DNA of 64,000 bases, taken from contig JABCZC010000001.1 in NCBI GenBank assembly GCA_013289875.1, positions 1-64,000 on the forward strand, read 5' to 3'. Source of the stretch: Acidobacteriota bacterium (GTDB taxonomy: Bacteria > Acidobacteriota > Terriglobia > Terriglobales > Acidobacteriaceae). Positions 24,832 through 34,325 of the stretch are shown here, piece after piece. The first letter of the stretch is position 1; each line of letters begins with the position of its first letter. The notes under the pieces were generated by a model that saw only the letters and a list, made by a program, of their open reading frames with translations, did not search any database and was not told the origin of the DNA. The position numbers and the translations under genes were made by a program.

Positions 24832-26040
24832 TCAGGGGTGTTTGCGGCTTTCTTCGATGTAGGACGACGTATAGCCTTCCCATTCCCAGGGAGTGACAGT
24901 GTCTCCGAGGATTGTTTGAAATAAGGCGCGGAAGGCCAGCTCGCCGTTGTCGCTGTTGGTGAGCACGATCATGCAGGACTTCTGCCTCTCAAAGCAGATC
25001 ATGAAGTTCTGCGCGCCGTCGCCGTGGCCCTCCTTGAAGAAGGCGGGACCGTAGGGCGTCTTCGTCAGTAATCCCCAGCCTACGCCGTATGCCAGCCCAA
25101 CTTCGGTTGCCTCCTTGCCTTCGCCTTCGTTGGGACCGAAGGGAAACTGATGCACCGAGTGGATGCGGAGGACCGGACTCAGCATAGCGTCGCGGGTGGA
25201 TGCTTTGATGATCCTGTTGTCCAGCAGCGCAGAAGCAAACCGGGCAAGATCGTCTGCGCTGGTGGTCATCGATCCCGCGGCACGCGCGGGAAAGCGGCGC
25301 GTCTGCGCGTGAAATTTCTCATTGGAGTCGAAGCGGTCGGCGACATCGGCCTCAAATTCCTTGCGATAGATGATGCCGGTACGCGTCATGCCTAGCGGTG
25401 TGAAGATGGCTTCCTGCATCAGCTCGTCGATCGGCTTCTGTTTCTTTTGTTCGATCACGAACTGGACGAGGTTGATGCCTTCTCCCGAGTAGAGGAAATC
25501 TGTGCCCGGCTTGAAGCGCAGATGCATCTTCTTGTCAGGTTCGATGAAGGCGAAGTTCGCCAGACCGGAGCTGTGCGACAGCAGCATGCGCGGTGTCACG
25601 GTCGGCCATGCCGGGTCTTTCGCGATCTCCGAGGCGGTCTCGCGATAGGGCTCGTATTCGTCGAGCGACTTCGGGAGCTGGCTGGCTATGGGCTGGTCAA
25701 GATCAAATTCTCCGCGCTCGACCAATAGCATGACATAAGTCGCAAAGACGCTCTTGGTAATCGATGCTGCCCAGGTGGTCGTCTGCGCGTCCATGGGCAG
25801 ATCGGTATCCTTGTGTCTTAGGCCGTAGGCGGCGCTCCAGACGAGCTGGCCGTTGTTGAGGACGGCGATCTGGGCTCCCGTAACATGGGCGGCGGCGAGG
25901 GTCTTCTTCGCAAGGGCGTCGGCGTCAGCAACGGAAATGCTGGATCCGTCGAGGCGGCGGATGGCGTTTGCCGATCGAGGCTGGCCCAGGGCAGAAGCAC
26001 AAAAGGAAAGGGCGACAGCGAGGAATACGGGATAACGCAT
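24832..26040 (-). CDS. Exported serine hydrolase, class C beta-lactamase fold
   Basis: A 402-residue exported protein with a signal peptide (about 1-19) and the catalytic Ser-x-x-Lys as SITK in WAASITKSV. The second motif region is YSGEGINLV, where the usual YxN Asn is replaced by Gly, and the third is HGDG in KEGHGDGAQNF. The family includes esterases, D-aminopeptidases and penicillin-binding proteins. It is only distantly like the hydrolase at 7.6-8.8 kb. The substrate is unknown. A short gap separates it from the downstream convergent ROK gene. Upstream on the same strand lies the RDD gene, 27 bases away, so the two may form an operon. Confidence 0.88.
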   Translation of the reverse strand: MRYPVFLAVALSFCASALGQPRSANAIRRLDGSSISVADADALAKKTLAAAHVTGAQIAVLNNGQLVWSAAYGLRHKDTDLPMDAQTTTWAASITKSVFATYVMLLVERGEFDLDQPIASQLPKSLDEYEPYRETASEIAKDPAWPTVTPRMLLSHSSGLANFAFIEPDKKMHLRFKPGTDFLYSGEGINLVQFVIEQKKQKPIDELMQEAIFTPLGMTRTGIIYRKEFEADVADRFDSNEKFHAQTRRFPARAAGSMTTSADDLARFASALLDNRIIKASTRDAMLSPVLRIHSVHQFPFGPNEGEGKEATEVGLAYGVGWGLLTKTPYGPAFFKEGHGDGAQNFMICFERQKSCMIVLTNSDNGELAFRALFQTILGDTVTPWEWEGYTSSYIEESRKHP

Positions 26041-26067
26041 CCACTCGATGCTACAGGGACGGCGGCT

Positions 26068-27483
26068 CTACCGGTAGCTGCGCTGGTAGGTCTTGCTGAT
26101 GCGGTCGTGCCACCCAAGGCGGTCGTCGTCGAAAAGAGGCCACAGGAAGCCCAGTCCAAGTGGCATCGCCGAAAGGAAAAGCGCGGCGATGCGCCAGCGG
26201 AGGGCTTCGCGCGTGGGGTTTTCGTCGTCGAAGGTACAGAGGGCGATCCTGGCATAGCGCATGCCCGGCGTGCAATCGGACCAGGTAAAGAAGAGCACCT
26301 GGTAAAGCAGAAAAATGGACACGAGGGCAAGACCGGAATAGACGAGAGCCGGTTTCCCCACTGGAGGGTGGGTCGTGCTGGCTACGAAGACCAGCACAAA
26401 GAGCAGAAAGGCGATGAGAATAAGGGCGGCGTCAATGATGCCGGCCATGAGCCGATCCTCGATCGACGCCACGTGGAGCGGGGGCAGATCCAGCAGGGAC
26501 AATTGGGATAACGGCGAGTCGGGCTGATCGAAATGGTCTGGGTCGCGCTGACTGGCACCCTGAGGGTCGCCGGCGGAGCGGGCTGACCGAGAACCCGGAG
26601 CGTGGCCGGCATTCCCTTCCGGGTCGTCAGCGGCACGGCGCAGGCTGGAGCGAGCGAGGATTGGAGCGCTCATCACTGGCACCTTGTGGGTGGGCTTCGC
26701 ATCGAGGCGAATGGAATGCCACTCGGGCAGCACCTGCTCGACGACAGGCGCCAGTGAGTCGGGCTCGTGGGAGATGGCTTCGGATTCCACTTCGAAAATA
26801 CGCAGCTGGGACTTCTCCGGAGCAGGTAGCTCGTCACGAAGCGGACCTTCGGCATGGCGGGGACGCGCTTTGCGGGGGGCAACCAGTTCGCGGGGGAATT
26901 CGAGGATGCGGACGGGCAGCGGTTGCGCCGGGGCTATGACGCAGTCCTCGAACGGGTCAAAGAATTCGGTGATACGCGTACGAGCGGGGTCGAGCCTGGC
27001 TTGCGGTGGCGGACTGATGCGCGGCTCAGGCAGCGAACCGGGATGAATGTAGTATTGGATCCGTTCGGGGGTACGTTCCACTGGTGGCTCGGCGGCGATT
27101 TTCGGCTCGCGTTCTTCGTTTGGCGTGTCGAGTCCGGCCCAGAGAACATCTGTGACCGCTTGTGCAGCATCGTGGGCATCTCTTGCGGCCTTCGCAGCCG
27201 CTTCGGCAGCGCGGGCGGCGTTGGCGGCCTCGGCGGCAAGCATTTCGCTGTAGGACGGAACCCTGGAGTAACGCTCGGCGACTCGGGCGGCAACACGGGC
27301 AGCCCGAGCGGTTTCCGAACCGGCAGCGGTGGCGCTTTCCAGGCCGGGGAGGGCCGGCTGATTGTCGGGATTGCGGGTGCGGCGGATGCGATGCGCAACC
27401 AGGCGGGCATTCACCTCCTGCTTCCATGCGGGCGTGGAGGGTGAATCGCTATCGTAGACGGCACTCTGCGGCGAAGTACTCAA
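26068..27483 (-). CDS. RDD-domain membrane protein with long helical N-terminus
   Basis: A 471-residue protein. Residues 1-330 are soluble, Ala-rich and partly coiled (AANAARAAEAAAKAARDAHD) and then Pro/Arg-rich and probably disordered. The C-terminal 140 residues form an RDD domain with three membrane segments, beginning at SIEDRLMAGIIDAALI and containing the family motif TPGMRYARI. RDD proteins have been linked to ion or small-molecule transport; function here is unknown. The start is TTG 27483, supported by AGAGGA six bases upstream. It precedes the serine hydrolase gene. Confidence 0.85.
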   Translation of the reverse strand: MSTSPQSAVYDSDSPSTPAWKQEVNARLVAHRIRRTRNPDNQPALPGLESATAAGSETARAARVAARVAERYSRVPSYSEMLAAEAANAARAAEAAAKAARDAHDAAQAVTDVLWAGLDTPNEEREPKIAAEPPVERTPERIQYYIHPGSLPEPRISPPPQARLDPARTRITEFFDPFEDCVIAPAQPLPVRILEFPRELVAPRKARPRHAEGPLRDELPAPEKSQLRIFEVESEAISHEPDSLAPVVEQVLPEWHSIRLDAKPTHKVPVMSAPILARSSLRRAADDPEGNAGHAPGSRSARSAGDPQGASQRDPDHFDQPDSPLSQLSLLDLPPLHVASIEDRLMAGIIDAALILIAFLLFVLVFVASTTHPPVGKPALVYSGLALVSIFLLYQVLFFTWSDCTPGMRYARIALCTFDDENPTREALRWRIAALFLSAMPLGLGFLWPLFDDDRLGWHDRISKTYQRSYR

Positions 27484-27767
27484 CGGCGGTCCTCTTTTCT
27501 TTCAGATGCGCTGCCGGGAGTCGATGAGCGAGACGAAGGCCGGAGAAAACGCGTCTGTTGTTATAGTCGGCAGCAATGGTAGAGAGGCCAGGAGGAGGCG
27601 GATTGACGTTCCAGCACGCATATTTGCCCGGCAATCCGTACACATACGGGAATCCGAACACATATGGTGCGCTCATTGGGATCACTCCAATGTTGGCGAG
27701 GAAACGATTTTTCGAGCCAGAGCGGCGGCGCTTCCATCGGCTCGGAGCAACTACGTAGGGCTTTGCT

Positions 27768-30356
27768 ATGCTTAGTTTGCCCCTAGCGATGAGAGCCCGC
27801 ACTTTTTTGTTTACCACGCTGCTACTGCTCTGTCATCCGCAGCTTTGGTCTCAGGCGTTAACGAAGCAGTTTCCCCCGGCGGAAGAGAGCGGCTCTTTTC
27901 CCGATGATCCCAGTCTCCAGAGCGCGATTCCAGAAGCGCATGTAGTGCCGCCCCCTCCGGTGGGCGTGCCGGTAAAGATCGGAGCCGACACACAAACCTA
28001 TGTGAAGACGGATACCGGAGGACTGTACACCCTGAGCGGGCATGCCGTGATCCACTACAAGGATTACGTAGTGTCGGCCGACCATGTCACCTACAACCAG
28101 GACACGGGCGACGTGGTGGCCGAGGGCCATCTGCATCTCGACGGCGGCCCGGATGATGCCCATTTTGTCGCAGATCACGGCACGATGAATCTGGACCGGC
28201 ATACGGGCCACTTCTACGATGTGACGGGGACGCTGGGCGTGGAGCAGACGCCAGGCAAGAAGATGGTGTTCACCTCGGGGAATCCTTTTGCGCTCACCGG
28301 CCGCGAGATGATCCAGACGGGTCCGCAGGATTACCAGGTAATCGACGGCACGATCACTTCATGCCGGCTACCCAAGCCGGACTGGCAACTGATCGCGCAC
28401 GATTTCTTCCTCGAGGATGGCAAGGCGCGGGCGAAGAACAGTGTGTTTGAGCTATTGCGGATGCCAGTTTTTTTTCTGCCCTATGTAACGCATCCGGTAA
28501 ATGACGGCGCGCGGGACTCAGGCTTTCTGATCCCGATCATCGGAAACGATACAAGCAAGGGTCTGATTCTGGGCGAGGAAGTTTACTACGTGATGGGACG
28601 CAGCGCCGATCTGATCGTGGGGTCGGAGTATTTCTCCAAGCGCGGCTTCGCGCCGCTGGGTCAGTTCCGGTACAAGGGCCGGGGGTACGACTTCGCCACG
28701 GTGCGCTTCCACAGCCTGCTGGACCGGCTGACAGGAACACAGAACCAGGGCGGTGTGGATCTGATTGCCGATGGCCGATATGATTTCGACTCCGAAACCC
28801 GGGCGGTTAGCGACGCAGAGTACCTGAGCTCTTATGCCTATCGCCAGGCTTTTGAAGAGAACTACGCGGTCGTTACCAACTCCGAGGTGAAGTCGACGGT
28901 TTTCCTTTCCCACTCGCACCAGGGTCTTTTTGAGGGCGTCGGCTTCAATCGCTACCAGAGCTTCGAAAGCAATCAGAGCTCGACGAGCGGCCAAGAGGAG
29001 ATTCGCATTCTGCACATTCCCACGCTGCAGTTCGAGGGGTTGGATCAGTCGCTCGGCGACTCGCCGCTGATGTGGGGCGCGGACGTTACGGGCTCGGGCC
29101 TCTCGCGAACCGAGCCGGGGTTTGAAACGTCGCGAATCGTGCCACGGTTCGATTTTTACCCGCATCTGGCGCTGCCGGTGCATTTCGGCGGCTGGACGCT
29201 TCGACCGGTGGTGGCGGTGCGGGACACCTTCTACGGGAAGAGCCAGAACCCGGGCCCGATCGGGATGGTTCCCACGGAGCGCGACGCGACCTTAAACCGC
29301 AAAGATTTCGAGGCAAGCGTGGACTTACGTCCTCCGGCGCTGATGCGGGATTTCTCCGCGCCATGGCTGGTGCATCTTCTGGGGGCAGAGGTGCGCCACA
29401 CGATCGAGCCCGAGGTCCAGTATCTCTATGTGGTGGGCATCGACAACTTCAATTCTGTTCTGAAATTCGACGGCGTGGATGTGGCCAGCAACACGAACGA
29501 GCTCGACTACTTTCTGACCCAGCGGCTGTTTCTGCGGCATGTCCAACCGCATCCGTGCAATGGGGATGAGGCGCTGGGGCCGGACGAGGTTTGCGGCGGC
29601 GAATCAGTGGACTGGCTAACGTGGCGGGTGGGGCAGAAATACTTTTTTAATCCCAATTTCGGCAACGCGATCACGACGGGAACCCGCAATGTGCTGGACA
29701 CAACGCTGGACCTGAGTGGAGTGGCGTTTCTGACCGCCCCACGCTACTACTCGCCGGTGATTTCGCGGCTGCAATTTCACACGTCGGCTGCGACGGATGT
29801 GGAGTGGGATCTCGATTACGACACCAAGGCGGGCAAGCTGGATTCGAGCAATGTCTTCGCATCCTATCGACACGGTGACTACTCCTTCAACATGGGCTTT
29901 GCGCATCTGGACACTCTGACCGGGGCACCCCCGGCGGGCGGGACCACAAGCAGCACGGAGGACGTTACGGGGAGCGACAGGGGGAGCGACAGGGGGAGCG
30001 GAACGGTGAGCGAGAACCGGAAGACAGCTCCGGCGGCGACCTCGGGCACCAGTACAACGACCAGCACAACGTCTCCTATCACTGTTTACAATCAGCTGCG
30101 GGTGACGGCTACCTACGGGAGCCCGATCAAGCGGGGCCTGAGCGCAGGCGTGAGCACGGGCTATGACTTTGAACTGCATAATTTCCAGTACATCGGCGGG
30201 CAGACGGGCTACAACTGGAACTGCTGCGGGCTAAGCTTCGAGGTGCGGAAGTATTCGCTGGGCAGCGTGCGCAACGACACGCAGTACCTGTACAGCTTCA
30301 CCCTGGCGGGGGTGGGGTCGGCGGGCAGCCTGAAGCGCGCGGAGCGCGTGTATTAA
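27768..30356 (+). CDS. lptD: LPS-assembly outer-membrane protein LptD
   Basis: An 862-residue LptD/OstA protein that inserts lipopolysaccharide into the outer leaflet of the outer membrane. After a signal peptide (about residues 8-29 from the first Met) comes the OstA-like beta-jellyroll (about 60-190, GGLYTLSGHAVIHYKDYVVSAD), then the barrel domain, with FFLPYVTHPVNDGARDSGFL at its start. A Ser/Thr-rich insertion (about 725-760) lies in a barrel loop and is encoded by short DNA repeats near 29970-30002. An alternative start is the ATG at 27789. The presence of LptD supports a true LPS-type outer membrane. LptE is not in the window. Confidence 0.93.
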   Translation: MLSLPLAMRARTFLFTTLLLLCHPQLWSQALTKQFPPAEESGSFPDDPSLQSAIPEAHVVPPPPVGVPVKIGADTQTYVKTDTGGLYTLSGHAVIHYKDYVVSADHVTYNQDTGDVVAEGHLHLDGGPDDAHFVADHGTMNLDRHTGHFYDVTGTLGVEQTPGKKMVFTSGNPFALTGREMIQTGPQDYQVIDGTITSCRLPKPDWQLIAHDFFLEDGKARAKNSVFELLRMPVFFLPYVTHPVNDGARDSGFLIPIIGNDTSKGLILGEEVYYVMGRSADLIVGSEYFSKRGFAPLGQFRYKGRGYDFATVRFHSLLDRLTGTQNQGGVDLIADGRYDFDSETRAVSDAEYLSSYAYRQAFEENYAVVTNSEVKSTVFLSHSHQGLFEGVGFNRYQSFESNQSSTSGQEEIRILHIPTLQFEGLDQSLGDSPLMWGADVTGSGLSRTEPGFETSRIVPRFDFYPHLALPVHFGGWTLRPVVAVRDTFYGKSQNPGPIGMVPTERDATLNRKDFEASVDLRPPALMRDFSAPWLVHLLGAEVRHTIEPEVQYLYVVGIDNFNSVLKFDGVDVASNTNELDYFLTQRLFLRHVQPHPCNGDEALGPDEVCGGESVDWLTWRVGQKYFFNPNFGNAITTGTRNVLDTTLDLSGVAFLTAPRYYSPVISRLQFHTSAATDVEWDLDYDTKAGKLDSSNVFASYRHGDYSFNMGFAHLDTLTGAPPAGGTTSSTEDVTGSDRGSDRGSGTVSENRKTAPAATSGTSTTTSTTSPITVYNQLRVTATYGSPIKRGLSAGVSTGYDFELHNFQYIGGQTGYNWNCCGLSFEVRKYSLGSVRNDTQYLYSFTLAGVGSAGSLKRAERVY

Positions 30357-30361
30357 GACCG

Positions 30362-30480
30362 TAGTTCTCAGTGGTCAGTTCCCAGTCCTCAGTGGAGCTG
30401 GCTGTGAGTTGCTGAGCCGGGCGTCTGATGGCTGAGAACTGACAACTGAGAACTGACAACTGGGGACTGGCAACTGACAG
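30362..30480. repeat. Intergenic tandem and inverted repeat block
   Basis: Two perfect copies of the 14-mer TGAGAACTGACAAC (30433-30446, 30447-30460) are followed by a degenerate third (30461-30474) and a partial one. An inverted, degenerate version (TAGTTCTCAGTGGTCAGTTCCC and onward, 30362-30394) lies upstream, so the transcript between lptD and the next gene could fold on itself. Confidence 0.65.
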
Positions 30481-30530
30481 CCGGAACCAGCCCGGGATGC
30501 GATAATGAAAGCATCCGAAAGGTGGTTGGC

Positions 30531-31559
30531 TTGTCGCAAATTCGACTCTCCCTGGTTTGCCTGCTGGCGCTTGCAGCGGCGGGATGCAGGGCGCAAACTG
30601 TTGCAAAAACCGACATAGATCCGAAGACCGATCGCAAGATCGAAGTGATGGTGCGCGCGAAACTCACGGTTCCCGCTGACTATCAGATCGCGATTGGACC
30701 GCGTATGCCGAGCGATCTGGCAGGATTTGACACCGTGCAGATTACATTTACACTGCCCGGGCGACCCGATCACTCACAGACAATACCTTTCCTGTTGTCG
30801 AAGGACGGCAAGACGCTGGCCAGGATTTCGCGCTGGGACATCTCCAAGGACCCCGTGGACCTCGTGCCTTCCGCCGACAGGCCGGTTCGCGGAAACCCCG
30901 CCGCCAAGGTCGTAATCGTGAACTACGACGATCTGGAATGCCCGTACTGCGCGAAGATGCACGCGGAGCTTTTTCCGGAGACGCTGGATCACTATAACGG
31001 CCTCGTGAAGATCGTGTACCGCGATCTGCCGCTCGAGGAGCTGCATCCCTGGGCGGTGCATGCGGCCGTGAATGCAAATTGCCTGGCAGCGCAGAGCGCG
31101 ACGGCTTACTGGGGCTATGTGGACTATCTGCACACGCATGGCCAGGATGTGACCGGCCCGGATCGCGACCTGACGAAGGCGAACGCGACGCTGGATAAGC
31201 TGGCAAAGCTCCAAGGCGAAAGAAACAAGCTGGATGCGGCGAAGTTGGACGCCTGCATTTCCAAGCAGGATGAAACCGCGGTCCGCGCCGAGATGAAGCA
31301 GGCCGCAGGCATGGGGATTCAACAGACTCCGACGCTCTATGTGAATGGAGAAGCGCTTGAGGGGGCTCTGCCCGCCAAAACGCTGTGGACCATGATCGAT
31401 CGCGCGCTGGTATCGGAAGGAATCACGCCGCCGCCGAATGAGTTCAATCAGCCGGCAGAGAAGCAGGAATCGGCACCGGGGAGCAAGCCGACGGCGCCGG
31501 CGACTGCACCGGTTCCGGCTCCAGCAATGGCTCCTAAACCCACTACAGGATCTAACTAG
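30531..31559 (+). CDS. DsbA-like thioredoxin-fold lipoprotein
   Basis: A 342-residue lipoprotein. The lipobox LAAAGC near residues 15-20 should place it in an outer or inner membrane, facing the periplasm. After a domain of about 85 residues, the DsbA-like fold begins at GNPAAKVVIVNYDDLE and has the redox motif CPYC. The cis-Pro loop reads QQTPTLYVNGEAL. It should form, isomerise or reduce disulphides in exported proteins. The C-terminal 40 residues are Pro/Ala-rich. I choose the TTG at 30531, with AAGGTGG (30519-30525) five bases before it; the GTG at 30522 overlaps this SD. Its place between lptD and a SurA-like gene fits envelope assembly. Confidence 0.85.
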   Translation: MSQIRLSLVCLLALAAAGCRAQTVAKTDIDPKTDRKIEVMVRAKLTVPADYQIAIGPRMPSDLAGFDTVQITFTLPGRPDHSQTIPFLLSKDGKTLARISRWDISKDPVDLVPSADRPVRGNPAAKVVIVNYDDLECPYCAKMHAELFPETLDHYNGLVKIVYRDLPLEELHPWAVHAAVNANCLAAQSATAYWGYVDYLHTHGQDVTGPDRDLTKANATLDKLAKLQGERNKLDAAKLDACISKQDETAVRAEMKQAAGMGIQQTPTLYVNGEALEGALPAKTLWTMIDRALVSEGITPPPNEFNQPAEKQESAPGSKPTAPATAPVPAPAMAPKPTTGSN

Positions 31560-31693
31560 ACGCGACGGCTGCTTTCCAGTGAGCGCCGGGCCCATTTATG
31601 CTGGAATGGCGGGTCTGCGTTAGATTTAAACCGGTCGAGTGTGTCAGCGCGAGCTGCGTACGACGCTCCGTATGACGCACAAGGAGATAACTG

Positions 31694-32809
31694 TTGCAAT
31701 TCCGATTGAACGCAGCGCTGACTGCCTTTTCCCCGAATCGTGCGCGCAAAATAAATTTCTCAAGCGCTCCGGCGATGCTGGCTCTTGCTGCTCTGTGTGC
31801 AGCAGGCGCGGCGGGCTGCCAGCGCGGTCACAGCCCTGACACCGTGGCCACCGTGAACGGCAAGCCCATCCTGCGCTCGGATGTGGAAGCGCGATACCAG
31901 GACACGCTGGGTGAATCTCACCAGCAGCCCTCCAAGGAACAGGCGGACATCGTCCGCCTGAACGTTGTCCGCGACCTGATCGATCAGGAGATTGTGATGC
32001 AGCGCGCGGCCAAGCTGAACCTGTCGGCAAGCGATGAAGAGGTCGATAGCAAGGTGAACGAGATTAAGGCGCCGTACACGCAGGAGGAGTTCAACAAAGT
32101 CCTGGCCGACAAGCACCTGACTCTCGACGCCATGAAGCGGCAGATCCGCACTGCGAAAACGGAAGAAAAGCTCTTCAACAAGGAAATCAACTCGAAGATC
32201 AATATCACCGACGCCGATATCGCAAACTACTACAACGCGCACAAGTCGGAATTCAACCTGCCCGAGGCGCAGTATCACCTGGCACAGATTGTGGTCACTT
32301 CCATTCCCGTACCTGCACAGCAGGTGGGCAATCTGCAGAACAACAAAGCGATGAACGACGCCGACGCGAAGAAGAAAATCGAGATGCTGCACAACCGCAT
32401 TGTGAGCGGCGAGGATTTTGGCATGCTGGCGGCGAACTGGTCCGAGATGCAGTCTAATGCCCAGAGCGGCGGCGACATGGGCTTCGTGTCGGAATCGCAA
32501 TTGCACTCCGAACCCGAAGTTTATGCGGCAATCAATAAACTGCAGCCGGGGCAGGTAACGGAAGTGCTGCCTCTCTACGGAAACACTCCTGTGGGCAAAA
32601 AGGCCGTAGGCTACGCGATCTACAGGCTAGTGGACAAGGAAGCGGCGGGCCAGCGAGAGCTGAACGATCCGCGCGTGCAGCAGGCGATCCGCAAGCAGCT
32701 GCGCGATGCGCGTTCGCAGCTGCTGCAAAACGCCTACCTCGAGATGCTGCGCGACCAGGCACGGGTTGAGAATTACTTCGCCGAGCAGATCTTCAAGAGC
32801 GCGCAGTAG
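31694..32809 (+). CDS. SurA-like peptidyl-prolyl isomerase lipoprotein
   Basis: A 371-residue periplasmic folding factor. A hydrophobic N-terminal segment ends in AAGAAGC, a possible lipobox near residue 42. The SurA N-terminal domain follows (VATVNGKPILRSDVEARY, then helices), and a PPIC-type rotamase domain (about 185-300, with QYHLAQIVVTS and the later GGDMGFVSESQL). It should chaperone outer-membrane proteins such as LptD and the TonB receptors. The start is TTG 31694, with AAGGAG (31681-31686) seven bases upstream. The next gene follows after nine bases on the same strand. Confidence 0.88.
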   Translation: MQFRLNAALTAFSPNRARKINFSSAPAMLALAALCAAGAAGCQRGHSPDTVATVNGKPILRSDVEARYQDTLGESHQQPSKEQADIVRLNVVRDLIDQEIVMQRAAKLNLSASDEEVDSKVNEIKAPYTQEEFNKVLADKHLTLDAMKRQIRTAKTEEKLFNKEINSKINITDADIANYYNAHKSEFNLPEAQYHLAQIVVTSIPVPAQQVGNLQNNKAMNDADAKKKIEMLHNRIVSGEDFGMLAANWSEMQSNAQSGGDMGFVSESQLHSEPEVYAAINKLQPGQVTEVLPLYGNTPVGKKAVGYAIYRLVDKEAAGQRELNDPRVQQAIRKQLRDARSQLLQNAYLEMLRDQARVENYFAEQIFKSAQ

Positions 32810-32818
32810 ATAAAAATC

Positions 32819-33810
32819 ATGAGCCGATATGGCATTCTGGGGTTCGGGCATCACGCCGCCAAGCGGCTGATGAAAGGCTTTGCCGAGGCCAGCGAATCAA
32901 AGCTGGTGGGCCTCTGGCGGCGTGACACCGAGAAGGCTCGCGTGAACGCGAAGGAGTATGCGATACCGCTTGTCTTCGATACGCCCGAGGCACTATGCGC
33001 TTCACCGGAGATCGATGCGGTCTTCATTGTGTCTCCCGATGCGCTGCATCTGCCGCACGTGCTGCTCGCCGCGAAGCACGGCAAGGCGATCCTGTGTGAA
33101 AAGCCGCTGGCGCTGAATGTGGGCGAAGCAGAGGAAATGCTGGCTGCCGCCAAGGCGGCCAAAGTGGCTTTTGGTGTGGCGCAGAATATGCGTTACAACC
33201 GCAGTCTCGACCTCATCCGCAAGTGGATCGCCGCGGGCCGCATCGGCAAACCGCAGCTCGCACACTCGCAGTTTTCGTACTCCGCCGAGGGCAGCCCGAG
33301 GACGTGGATCTACGATCCGGCGCTGGCCTGCGGCGGTCCGATCGGCGATGTCGGAATTCATTGCGTCGATGCTTTGCGTTTTGTGCTGGGAACTGATGTG
33401 ACCGCTGTGAGTACGCTGGCGCACAGGGATGCGGGCTCGGGACAGGTTGAGTCGCACGCCGTCGTTGCTCTCGATCTGGCATTTGGGGCGATGGCTACGG
33501 TGACGGTGACAACTCGATCCGAATATCGCACCGTCATCGAAGTGACGGGGGAAGCGGGGGTGATCTTATGCGAGAACGGGCTTACGGTCGACTACCCGGT
33601 CGATGTGGTCCTGCGGCGTGGCGGGGATATCGTCGCGAGTGAGCGCGTCTCCAATGCCGACGCGTATAGCCGTATGCTGGATGGCTTTCCGCGTGGGTCG
33701 AAGGCCGGGGGGCGTATCTGGCCCCGGCGGAAGACGCGCTGTACAACCAGCGCGTTATTGACGCGGCCTATCGGAGCTGGCGCGACGGCACCAGGCAGCC
33801 GATCGGTTAG
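32819..33810 (+). CDS. Gfo/Idh/MocA-family oxidoreductase, frame disrupted near the 3' end
   Basis: An NAD(P)-dependent oxidoreductase of the Gfo/Idh/MocA family. The Rossmann fold begins with GILGFGHHAAKRL; the family motif is CEKPLALN, and the substrate domain has GGPIGDVGIHCVDALRF. The frame stays intact to GFP near residue 291, then runs into a basic tail ending at 33874. A shift of one base at 33686-33690 restores a natural end (FSAWVEGRGAYLAPAEDALY, then a stop at 33808-33810), which meets the convergent biotin carrier gene with minimal overlap. I read this as a one-base deletion or sequence error. Substrate unknown; likely a sugar or cyclitol. Confidence 0.8.
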
Positions 33811-34325
33811 TCGATCACGGCGAGCACATCGCCGACGGTCACGGTGTCGCCGGGGACGACGCGCATCTCGGTGACGGTTCCGGCCTTCGGGGACTTCAGC
33901 TCGTTCTGCATCTTCATGGCTTCGATCACCACCACGCCCTGATTGGCTTCGACGGCCTGACCTCGCTCGACCAGCACGCGCACGACACGTCCAGGCATGG
34001 AAGCCTTGATGACTTTAGGCCCATCAGCGCCGCCGGCGTGTGCACGGCGTGTCTTAAGCGAGCGCGGATCTTCGATGCGATAGGGGAATCGCCTACCGTC
34101 GAGATAGAGCGCGTGATCGTTTCCATTGATGGCAGGCGCATCGTCTTCGAGCACCACGCGATGCGAGCGGCCGTCGATGATGATCGAAAGTACTCCGGGG
34201 CGCAGCATCCGGGCTTCAATTTCGAGCGGCTGCCCGTCGAGAGTGACGTGGTATTGCCCTGAAGACGTGGCGGGCGCCAGTTCTACGATTCGCAGGCGTC
34301 CCTCAATCTCGACTTCGAGCTTCAT
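33807..34325 (-). CDS. Biotin carboxyl carrier protein
   Basis: A 172-residue carrier subunit of a biotin-dependent acyl-CoA carboxylase. Residues 1-95 form an N-terminal beta-rich region, a linker follows, and the biotinyl domain fills the C-terminus, with the biotinylated Lys in IEAMKMQNELKSP. The start codon overlaps the stop of the biotin carboxylase gene by one base (TAATG), so the two are translationally coupled. This pairing, with the biotin carrier directly after the carboxylase, is usual for propionyl-, methylcrotonyl- or related carboxylases. No carboxyltransferase gene is adjacent. Confidence 0.92.
   Translation of the reverse strand: MKLEVEIEGRLRIVELAPATSSGQYHVTLDGQPLEIEARMLRPGVLSIIIDGRSHRVVLEDDAPAINGNDHALYLDGRRFPYRIEDPRSLKTRRAHAGGADGPKVIKASMPGRVVRVLVERGQAVEANQGVVVIEAMKMQNELKSPKAGTVTEMRVVPGDTVTVGDVLAVID

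Noticed and set aside
27576-27758. A 60-codon frame with the Tyr-rich segment NPYTYGNPNTYG between the RDD and lptD genes
   Set aside because: A competing minus-strand frame covers the same bases, third-position composition is not codon-like, and there is no SD. The repeat-like Tyr pattern comes from a short ACATACGGGAATCC-type duplication.
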